NCBI RefSeq assembly: GCF_003854895.1
Contig: NZ_CP033966.1
Coordinates: forward strand, 1,488,001 to 1,552,000
From: Pigmentiphaga sp. H8
GTDB lineage: Bacteria > Pseudomonadota > Gammaproteobacteria > Burkholderiales > Burkholderiaceae_B
Length of the DNA: 64,000 nt
Direction: 5' to 3'
Part shown: positions 58,063-64,000 of the stretch, piece by piece
Numbering within the stretch: the first letter of the stretch is position 1
Layout of the letters: the number at the start of each line of letters is the position of its first letter
Notes under the pieces: generated by a model
Database searches by the model: none
What the model saw: only the letters and a program-made list of their open reading frames with translations
Told to the model about the DNA's origin: nothing
Made by a program: the position numbers and the translations under genes

Positions 58063-59631
58063 ATGGCACATATGCCCGTCCGGGCCCACCCGCCGGCTGT
58101 CATCGCGGCACGCCAGCGTGGATGGACCCTGATCGAACTGGCCATCGTCGCCAGTATCGCGATGGTTCTCGTCGTCCTGGCAGGCGGCCGCCTGATCCGG
58201 GAGGTGGACGACGCGGCCGCACAGGCCACGGGCACGTATCTGCTCGCCATCAAGGGCGCCATGGACGGTTATCTGGTGCGGCACTACGACACGTTGGCCG
58301 AGGGTGGATCCGTCGCCGGCGTGGTGTCTGCGCTCGCGCCCACCCTGGATGAGCTGCGGAGTGCCGGCTTGCTTCAAGGCGGGTTTCCCGAGCGCACGCC
58401 GTTCAACCAGTCCGTCGCCATCCGCATCGAACGCAGCGCCGCCTGTCCGGAAAACGGGTGCAGGGTGGATGCCCTGATCCACACCTCCACGCCGCTGCGC
58501 CCGCCCGGAACGCCGGAACCGGATCCCGGCGTCCTGGCCCAGGTCGTCATGGCCAGCGGCGGGTACGGCGCCGCGGCTTACCCGGACCAGCCTGCCGTGA
58601 TGCGTGGTGCGACCTACGCCGTTCCCAATCCGCTGGGCGCGACGGCAGGCGTCGTGGGCGCCGTGGCCAGCCTGGACACCACCATGTTCCAGCAGTTCGT
58701 GCGCATGCGCGACAGCCGCAACCCCGACCTGCAAGGCGGGCTGGACGTGAAAGGCGTGGTACGGCTGCACGACTCCCTGGCGCTGCGCGGTCCGGCCGGC
58801 GATTGCCTGACGGCAACGAATACCGGCGTCTTGACAGTGCAGTGCGCCGGCGTGCTGCAGGCCAGGACAGGCCTGTTCCGGGCCGACAACGGCAGCGTCG
58901 TCCGCATCGACCCCGCCTCGGGCATCGTCGCCAGCCAGCGCATCCACGCCGCCGCCGGGCTGTCCACCGACCGGGGGTCGATCTTCGATGCCGCCGACGC
59001 GCAACCCACCTTGCGTGTGGCAGCGGGCCAGATGATCGTCGCAACGGGGGCCGGCCTCGCGCTTTCCGTGGTGGGCCGCGACCTGGTCGGACATGCGGGC
59101 GTCTCCGTCGACCGGCTGGGCGTCAGGGAAGTCGCCGCGGCCAACACCGCATGCACGGCCCGGATTTCCTCCCAGGCAGGGGCCAACGCGGAGTTCGCCC
59201 GCACGTCCGCGGGCGGGCTGCTGGTGTGCGCCGACGGGACCTGGCGCGAACTCGCGGCACTGGCCTCGACGGGCGGCGCCTGCAACCCCAACGGCGCCTT
59301 CGCCACCGACTCCGGCTCGGGCACCGGACTCGTCTGCCGCCTTGGCGTCTGGATGCGCGCCGACGATCTCCTGTCCAGCTACGTCATGACCGGCAGCCAG
59401 ATCGTCGCGTCCGGCGACAGCGTCCTGAAACCCGCCTGCGGCCGGCTCGGCACCGCCGCCGGAACACCGCTTATCTACCTGCTGCCGCAGATCGAGTCCT
59501 CCAAGGCTTCGTCGTTCACTCGCAAGGCCGTGGATGCCGGGGCCGGGTGGCAGGTGCAGTTGCTGGACCACGACGGAACGATTCTTGGCGGCCCGGCCAG
59601 GGCCATCGCACAGGTTTATTGCAAATATTGA
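58063..59631 (+). CDS. pilV: Type IVb minor pilin/tip adhesin (PilV, shufflon-type family)
   Basis: A 522-residue minor pilin. A 20-residue leader ends RQRG; mature sequence WTLIELAIVASIAMVLVV keeps Glu at position 5 but has Trp instead of Phe at position 1. Repeated pilin-like and cysteine-containing modules follow, and the C-terminal part (CNPNGAFATDSGSGTGLVC, then LGVWM) matches the tip-adhesin tail of shufflon PilV proteins. In R64 the tail is switched by DNA inversion; here a single fixed tail is present, with no inverted sfx-type repeats or rci gene seen downstream. Last recognisable gene of the operon. Confidence 0.87.
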   Translation: MAHMPVRAHPPAVIAARQRGWTLIELAIVASIAMVLVVLAGGRLIREVDDAAAQATGTYLLAIKGAMDGYLVRHYDTLAEGGSVAGVVSALAPTLDELRSAGLLQGGFPERTPFNQSVAIRIERSAACPENGCRVDALIHTSTPLRPPGTPEPDPGVLAQVVMASGGYGAAAYPDQPAVMRGATYAVPNPLGATAGVVGAVASLDTTMFQQFVRMRDSRNPDLQGGLDVKGVVRLHDSLALRGPAGDCLTATNTGVLTVQCAGVLQARTGLFRADNGSVVRIDPASGIVASQRIHAAAGLSTDRGSIFDAADAQPTLRVAAGQMIVATGAGLALSVVGRDLVGHAGVSVDRLGVREVAAANTACTARISSQAGANAEFARTSAGGLLVCADGTWRELAALASTGGACNPNGAFATDSGSGTGLVCRLGVWMRADDLLSSYVMTGSQIVASGDSVLKPACGRLGTAAGTPLIYLLPQIESSKASSFTRKAVDAGAGWQVQLLDHDGTILGGPARAIAQVYCKY

Positions 59632-59640
59632 GGAGAGAGC

Positions 59641-60312
59641 ATGAAGATGAAGCGGATCATCGCTGCAGGCGCAGGTTGCGTCTTGGTTTCACTGCACGCG
59701 GGCGCGCAACCGGTGCCGCCGCAAACGCGTACACCGTGGGTGGATTCCACGCATATAACGGGGGTCGCGAAGCGGGTGATGCCGGATAGTGCGATGCCCG
59801 TACCTCCTGTCGATCCGATCCCCGTCCCGCCGCGTGCTCCGACAACGGTGCAGGAACTCCTGAATCAGATGGACGGCGCTGAGCTCTATTTTCGGGAGGT
59901 TTGGGACAATCGAAGCGGTTGGAACGAACTGCCATCGACTCTTCGCGTCGTTGTGAGAAGTTCTGGAGCTGAAGTCCAAGCGCACAATCAATGGCAGGGT
60001 AGTTGGTTTGGGTTGTGCACCTTGCTTCCGTGGTCTACTCGATGCACGGTTAGCTCCGGTGTGCCGGCTGGTACGGGCTTAGTGCTTGATATCAATGGAT
60101 CGCAGATCTCTGTTTCCGGAGCTCATTGCATACCTGGATACTACGGCAGTGCGTCCGCCTGGGCCGTGTACTCGTGGGAGAACTACAAGGCCCAAGCGGG
60201 TTATTTTGCCAATAAGAACCGTCGGTTGGATTCCGTTGCCAACGGATATTCAGGCCACTTCTTGCAGAGCGGAAATTTTTCCTCCTCCTGCTTCTATGAA
60301 ATGCCTGGCTAA
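59641..60312 (+). CDS. Secreted protein of unknown function, mosaic composition
   Basis: A 223-residue protein, not recognised. Signal peptide at residues 1-22 (ending HAGAQ), then a Pro/Val-rich linker (PVPPVDPIPVPPRAP, about residues 53-67) and a C-terminal domain rich in Trp, Tyr, Ser and Gly with four cysteines (CTLLPWSTRC, HCIPGYYG, SSCFYEMPG). GAGGAGAG lies 4 bases upstream and the gene starts 9 bp after pilV, so it is probably the last gene of the pilus operon; a pilin-like or pilus-borne secreted role is possible. GC content falls from about 65% in the first 200 bp to about 53% in the rest. Confidence 0.75.
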   Translation: MKMKRIIAAGAGCVLVSLHAGAQPVPPQTRTPWVDSTHITGVAKRVMPDSAMPVPPVDPIPVPPRAPTTVQELLNQMDGAELYFREVWDNRSGWNELPSTLRVVVRSSGAEVQAHNQWQGSWFGLCTLLPWSTRCTVSSGVPAGTGLVLDINGSQISVSGAHCIPGYYGSASAWAVYSWENYKAQAGYFANKNRRLDSVANGYSGHFLQSGNFSSSCFYEMPG

Positions 60313-61030
60313 CCTTCTTGCCGGCGCGCTATTAGTTTGAGTTCCGGGTTGTGAAGCTCCATGCATTGCTCAGGCTTTCACCCGCCTGAGTTGCCTCGAT
60401 CTGGACCAAATAGTTCTTACCGGGTTGAAGTGCTTCAACAGGCAGCAAGAAGATGCAGCCTTGATATACCGAAGCGGGTGTTAACTGTGGGTCCACGACG
60501 ACGTCTGCCTCGATATCCTTATCGACCTGCACGACTTCATTCTTGAGGAGCCTTAGTGGAACGCTGACGCTTGTACCCTCCTCCTGGAGGGAAACTAAAG
60601 AAACATGTAATGGGGCGAAGTGCCCAACTGCGCCGCAAAACATAATAGGGGTGCCGGCAAGAGATAGATCAGGCGCAGGGTTCGGAGATTCATTGGAGGG
60701 AACAAAGCTCGGATTAATATTCGTCTGCTCCGCCGCCGGCCAGTGCCATGTCAATGCCGTGGTGAGCAAGCCGCTGCTGGACGATCCCAGGGTAATGCTT
60801 GTGCTTGACAGATGCGCCGGCGTTGTTGTCGTGTCGACCCCTATGCCAACTTGATTGGCCCGTGGGTCGAGCAGGGCGTGTAAATGATAGACCGACAGGA
60901 GTAGTGATTCGATTGCTTCAATACCTGGCTGGGTGTAGCTGATGACTTCTCCTACGGTATTTCCGACATATCCCTGCGCTATCGCTCTTTCTATGGGTCC
61001 GGTGCCTGTAAACCCAGGTTTATTCGGATC
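59850..61030. other. Lower-GC block spanning the 3' halves of two convergent genes
   Basis: Sample 60-base lines in this block count 31-32 G/C (about 53%), against about 65-70% on both sides. The block covers the C-terminal part of the unknown secreted protein and the C-terminal two-thirds of the CAP lipoprotein, while both GC-rich 5' ends lie outside. This suggests replacement or import of one DNA segment. Borders are approximate. Confidence 0.6.
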
Positions 61031-61372
61031 CTCTCCATGCCCCACCACATAATTCCTGACCTGATACGTCGCATGCGCCTGCGCGGCCGCATCCAACTGA
61101 GCATTCTGTTTCACGGCGCTGACCCCCGCCGCCAGGCGGGCTTCGTTCAGTCGCGTGAACGCGGCCAGCTTGTCGCCCGTATGGCTGGACGTGGGCATGT
61201 CGGTGATCGGCCTGCTGGTTTCCTGGCCGGGAGGCGGTGCAGGCGGGGCAGGGGGGGAGGATCCTCCGCCGTCGCCTCCGCCGCCGCAGGCGGCCAGCAT
61301 GACAGTCAGGGGAAGCGCGCAAATGAGGCCGGGGAGGGCCCCTGGCCCGATGGGTCGTGCGGGATGTTTCAT
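60332..61372 (-). CDS. CAP (SCP/PR-1-like) domain lipoprotein
   Basis: A 346-residue lipoprotein. The signal ends LTVMLAAC, with Cys as lipidation site, followed by a Gly/Ser/Pro linker (GGGGDGGGSSPPAPPAPPPG). Residues about 65-210 form a CAP domain: LAAFTRLNEARLAAGVSAV, LDAAAQAHATYQVRNYVVGHGE, and a VGEVISYTQPG stretch in place of the usual G-E-N. The C-terminal 130 residues look like an Ig-like or adhesion domain ending SNAWSFTTRN. It is convergent with the unknown secreted gene 19 bp away; like that gene its 5' part is GC-rich and its 3' part clearly lower in GC. Confidence 0.82.
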   Translation of the reverse strand: MKHPARPIGPGALPGLICALPLTVMLAACGGGGDGGGSSPPAPPAPPPGQETSRPITDMPTSSHTGDKLAAFTRLNEARLAAGVSAVKQNAQLDAAAQAHATYQVRNYVVGHGEDPNKPGFTGTGPIERAIAQGYVGNTVGEVISYTQPGIEAIESLLLSVYHLHALLDPRANQVGIGVDTTTTPAHLSSTSITLGSSSSGLLTTALTWHWPAAEQTNINPSFVPSNESPNPAPDLSLAGTPIMFCGAVGHFAPLHVSLVSLQEEGTSVSVPLRLLKNEVVQVDKDIEADVVVDPQLTPASVYQGCIFLLPVEALQPGKNYLVQIEATQAGESLSNAWSFTTRNSN

Positions 61373-61539
61373 GGCAAGCCTTGATGCGATGCCGCCTGGA
61401 ATTCCCGAGGCGGCGGATGAACCCCTAGCAGGGGGATATCCGGTCTAACGGGTCCCTGGCCCGGCGCAAGATGCGGGGCTCCACGTACGTGCTTGCCGTA
61501 GCGATAGAATGTCCGCGTTACTGTTTCCTGTCTGTCACC

Positions 61540-61731
61540 ATGCGTCTGCTTCTCGCGCTTCTCCTGCCCTGGCTCCAGTTCTTCACCATCGGCCGCCCCT
61601 TCGCCGGCATCTTCTGCCTGATCCTGCAATTGACGCTGATCGGCTGGATCCCGGCCGCGATCTGGTCGGTCTACGCGCTCAGCCAGTACAAGACCGACCA
61701 AAAGATCAAGAAGGCCATGGTCGGCCGGTAG
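61540..61731 (+). CDS. Small YqaE/Pmp3-type membrane protein
   Basis: A 63-residue protein with two hydrophobic helices (LLLALLLPWLQFFTIGRPFA and IFCLILQLTLIGWIPAAIWSV) and a short basic tail (KTDQKIKKAMVGR), matching the YqaE/Pmp3 layout. Members of this family affect membrane potential and stress response in some bacteria and yeast. The ATG at 61540 is chosen to place the first helix at the N-terminus; a longer upstream start would add 23 atypical residues. It is divergent from the CAP gene. Confidence 0.75.
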   Translation: MRLLLALLLPWLQFFTIGRPFAGIFCLILQLTLIGWIPAAIWSVYALSQYKTDQKIKKAMVGR

Positions 61732-61818
61732 CCGTCCCCCCGGTGTCCGCCGGTTCCGCGGTCCGCCCCCGTTTTCCTGGCTCCTGCCCGGAGGCGCACC
61801 CTCGCGCCGCCGTCCCTC

Positions 61819-61824
61819 TATAAT
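61819..61824 (+). promoter_or_regulatory. -10 element of the alaS promoter
   Basis: A perfect TATAAT, 73 bp before the alaS start; the -35 region is weak. It would give a leader of about 66 nt that contains the stem-loop at 61845-61880. Confidence 0.6.
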
Positions 61825-61844
61825 TGACGATTCGATAGTTATCC

Positions 61845-61880
61845 GGGGATGCAAACGGGTGCAGTTGGCGATTCATCCCC
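61845..61880 (+). promoter_or_regulatory. Stem-loop in the alaS leader
   Basis: GGGGATG (61845-61851) pairs with CATCCCC (61874-61880) around a 22-base loop, ending 16 bases before the alaS ATG. It could influence translation or bind AlaRS itself. No T-run and no T-box features are seen. Confidence 0.35.
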
Positions 61881-61896
61881 CTACCTGCGTGCAGCG

Positions 61897-64000
61897 ATGA
61901 AATCCGCCGAGATCCGTCAGAAATTCCTTCAGTTCTTCGAGTCCAAGGGCCACACCGTGGTGCCGTCCTCGTCGTTGGTGCCGGCCAATGACCCGACCCT
62001 GCTCTTCACCAATTCGGGCATGGTCCAGTTCAAGGACGTGTTCCTGGGCAACGAAGTGCGCCCCTACAAGCGCGCGACCTCGTCGCAGCGCAGCGTGCGC
62101 GCCGGCGGCAAGCACAATGATCTGGAAAACGTGGGCTACACGGCCCGGCACCATACGTTTTTCGAGATGCTGGGCAATTTCAGCTTCGGCGACTATTTCA
62201 AGCGCGACGCCATCCACTACGCCTGGGAGCTGCTGACCACGGTCTACAAGCTGCCCAAGGAAAAGCTGTGGGTCACGGTCTACCAGGAAGACGACGAGGC
62301 CTACGGCATCTGGCAGAACGAGATCGGCGTGCCGGTCGAGCGCATCGTCCGCATCGGCGACAACAAGGGTGCGCGCTACGCCTCCGATAATTTCTGGCAG
62401 ATGGCGGACACGGGCCCCTGCGGTCCGTGCTCGGAAATCTTCTACGACCACGGCCCCGGGATCTGGGGCGGCCCCCCGGGATCGCCCGAGGAAGACGGCG
62501 ACCGCTACATCGAGATCTGGAACCTGGTGTTCATGCAGTTCGACCGCGACGCGTCGGGCACCATGAACCCGCTGCCCAAGCCCTGCGTGGACACGGGCAT
62601 GGGCCTGGAGCGGATCGCCGCGGTGCTGCAGCACGTGCATTCGAACTATGAAATCGACCTGTTCCAGAACCTGATCAAGGCCGCGGCGCGCGAAACCGGC
62701 TGTGCCGACCTGGCGAACAATTCGCTGAAGGTGATCGCCGACCATATCCGCGCCTGCTCGTTCCTGATCGTGGACGGCGTGATCCCGGGCAACGAAGGCC
62801 GCGGCTACGTGCTGCGCCGTATCATCCGCCGCGCGCTGCGCCATGGCTACAAGCTGGGCCAGACCAAGCCGTTCTTCCACCGCATCGTCAAGGATCTGGT
62901 GGCCGAGATGGGCGAGGCTTATCCCGAGCTGGCCAAGGCCGAGGCACGGGTGGAGCAGGTGCTGCGCCAGGAGGAAGAGCGTTTCGGGGAAACGCTGGAA
63001 CACGGCATGAAGATCCTGGACGGCGCGCTGGCCGCGCTGAAGCCGGGCGCCGCGCTGGACGGCGAGACGCTGTTCAACCTGTACGACACCTACGGCTTCC
63101 CCGTGGACCTGACGGCCGATATCTGCCGCGAGCGCAACGTGGACGTGGACATGGCCGGTTTCGAGGCCGCGATGACCCGCCAGCGCGAGCAGGCCCGCGC
63201 CGCCGGCAAGTTCAAGATGGCCGCCGGCCTGTCGTACGACGGCGCCAAGACGGTGTTCGAGGGCTACACGCACCTGGCCGCGCAAGGCAAGGTCACGGCC
63301 CTGTATGTGGATGGCGCCTCGGTGCCGCGCATCGAGGCCGGCCAGGCCGCGGTGGTGGTGCTGGACCGCACGCCGTTCTACGCCGAGTCGGGCGGGCAGG
63401 TGGGCGATGCCGGCGTGCTGGTGCAGGGCGCGGTGCGTTTCGACGTGGAAGACACCCAGAAGATCCAGTCCGACGTGTTCGGCCATCATGGCAAGCTGGT
63501 GTCGGGTTCGCTGGCGGTGGGTGACACGGTCGATGCCCAGGTGGATGAAGTCCGCCGCGCGCGCACGATGCGCAACCACTCGGCCACCCATCTGATGCAC
63601 AAGGCGCTGCGCCAGGTGCTGGGCGAGCACGTGCAGCAGAAGGGCTCGCTGGTCGATCCGGACAAGACCCGCTTCGATTTCGCGCACGACGCGCCCATGA
63701 ACGCGGACCAGATCGCTCAGGTGGAAGCCATCGTCAACCGCGAGGTGCTGGGCAATACGCCGGTGCAGGCGCAGTTGATGGCCTACGACGATGCCGTCAA
63801 GGGCGGCGCGATGGCGCTGTTCGGCGAAAAATACGGCGACGAAGTGCGCGTGCTGGACATCGGCTTCTCGCGCGAACTGTGCGGCGGCACGCACGTGGGC
63901 CGCACGGGCGACATCGGCCTGTTCAAGATCGTGAGCGAAGGCGGCGTGGCCGCCGGCGTGCGCCGGGTCGAGGCCATTACCGGCGACAACAGCCTGTCCT
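61897..64000 (+). CDS. alaS: Alanine--tRNA ligase, 3' end outside window
   Basis: AlaRS charges tRNA-Ala with alanine. 701 codons are visible, without a stop; the full protein is about 875 residues. MKSAEIRQKFLQFFESKGHT is the conserved N-terminus; LFTNSGMVQFKDVFLG and the class II catalytic core (RYASDNFWQMADTGPCGPCS, then DTGMGLERI) follow. The editing domain carries its zinc ligands, HSATH (561-565) and C662-GGTH (H666). The missing part holds the C-Ala domain. A -10 TATAAT lies 73 bp upstream. Confidence 0.98.
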   Translation, partial: MKSAEIRQKFLQFFESKGHTVVPSSSLVPANDPTLLFTNSGMVQFKDVFLGNEVRPYKRATSSQRSVRAGGKHNDLENVGYTARHHTFFEMLGNFSFGDYFKRDAIHYAWELLTTVYKLPKEKLWVTVYQEDDEAYGIWQNEIGVPVERIVRIGDNKGARYASDNFWQMADTGPCGPCSEIFYDHGPGIWGGPPGSPEEDGDRYIEIWNLVFMQFDRDASGTMNPLPKPCVDTGMGLERIAAVLQHVHSNYEIDLFQNLIKAAARETGCADLANNSLKVIADHIRACSFLIVDGVIPGNEGRGYVLRRIIRRALRHGYKLGQTKPFFHRIVKDLVAEMGEAYPELAKAEARVEQVLRQEEERFGETLEHGMKILDGALAALKPGAALDGETLFNLYDTYGFPVDLTADICRERNVDVDMAGFEAAMTRQREQARAAGKFKMAAGLSYDGAKTVFEGYTHLAAQGKVTALYVDGASVPRIEAGQAAVVVLDRTPFYAESGGQVGDAGVLVQGAVRFDVEDTQKIQSDVFGHHGKLVSGSLAVGDTVDAQVDEVRRARTMRNHSATHLMHKALRQVLGEHVQQKGSLVDPDKTRFDFAHDAPMNADQIAQVEAIVNREVLGNTPVQAQLMAYDDAVKGGAMALFGEKYGDEVRVLDIGFSRELCGGTHVGRTGDIGLFKIVSEGGVAAGVRRVEAITGDNSLS

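Noticed and set aside
59300..61400. Shufflon-type inverted repeats or an rci recombinase after pilV
   Set aside because: I looked for repeated 19-bp-scale inverted elements and a tyrosine recombinase; none is visible, and the following genes are a secreted protein and a CAP lipoprotein.
61873..63894. 673-codon minus-strand open frame opposite alaS
   Set aside because: It mirrors the alaS coding frame, which is unmistakable; no independent signal.

Overview
The window is about 64 kb of GC-rich (roughly 65-70% by eye), densely coded DNA. The gene families fit a beta-proteobacterium of the Alcaligenaceae, of Bordetella/Achromobacter type: two orphan Bug-family solute receptors, a TRAP importer with a DctB/DctD pair, an ectABCD cluster led by an EctR-type MarR regulator, and many small importer-plus-regulator sets for aromatic or organic acids. 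Genus assignment is inference. I saw no rRNA, tRNA, CRISPR array, insertion sequence or phage.

Layout. 1-4.2 kb: 3' part of a heavy-metal RND pump, then a TetR regulator and an MFS transporter. 4.2-8.4 kb: a divergent unit (alpha/beta hydrolase, TetR and RidA on the minus strand; a ferritin-like di-iron protein and a Bug receptor on the plus strand) built around two mirrored sigma-70 promoters, each with an operator-like repeat just after its -10. 8.4-12.8 kb: TRAP importer behind a textbook sigma-54 promoter, then a convergent IclR regulator. 12.9-17.2 kb: hydrolase, VOC-fold protein and FAD monooxygenase, with a divergent LysR. 17.3-25.6 kb: two membrane proteins, a decayed DUF6351-like gene tail, a second Bug receptor behind a second sigma-54 promoter, DctB/DctD, a lone STN-domain protein, an oxidoreductase and a small hydrophilic protein. 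25.6-29.0 kb: an exonuclease/GIY-YIG fusion and a long acyl-CoA dehydrogenase.

29.1-33.2 kb: ectR-ectABCD for ectoine and 5-hydroxyectoine synthesis. ectA has no ATG, GTG or TTG near its true 5' end and appears to start at CTG behind a perfect AGGAGG. 33.3-37.7 kb: panD, a LysE exporter, an epimerase-like protein, an AscD-like iron-sulfur flavoreductase and argD. 37.8-45.7 kb: a five-gene branched-chain-type ABC importer followed by a complete three-component cytochrome P450 system (P450, 2Fe-2S ferredoxin, ferredoxin reductase) with a MarR regulator; this looks like an uptake-and-oxidation module for an aromatic acid. 45.9-50.1 kb: dadA, a UgpB-like binding protein and UgpQ without permease or ATPase genes, and a metallophosphoesterase.

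50.2-59.6 kb: a compact type IVb (R64/thin-pilus type) operon with PilL/TcpQ-like, PilN secretin, PilO, PilP, PilQ, PilR, PilS and PilV proteins, but no prepilin peptidase, lytic transglycosylase or shufflon recombinase. A lower-GC block (about 53%) then spans the 3' halves of two convergent genes for secreted proteins. The window ends with a small membrane protein and the 5' two-thirds of alaS.
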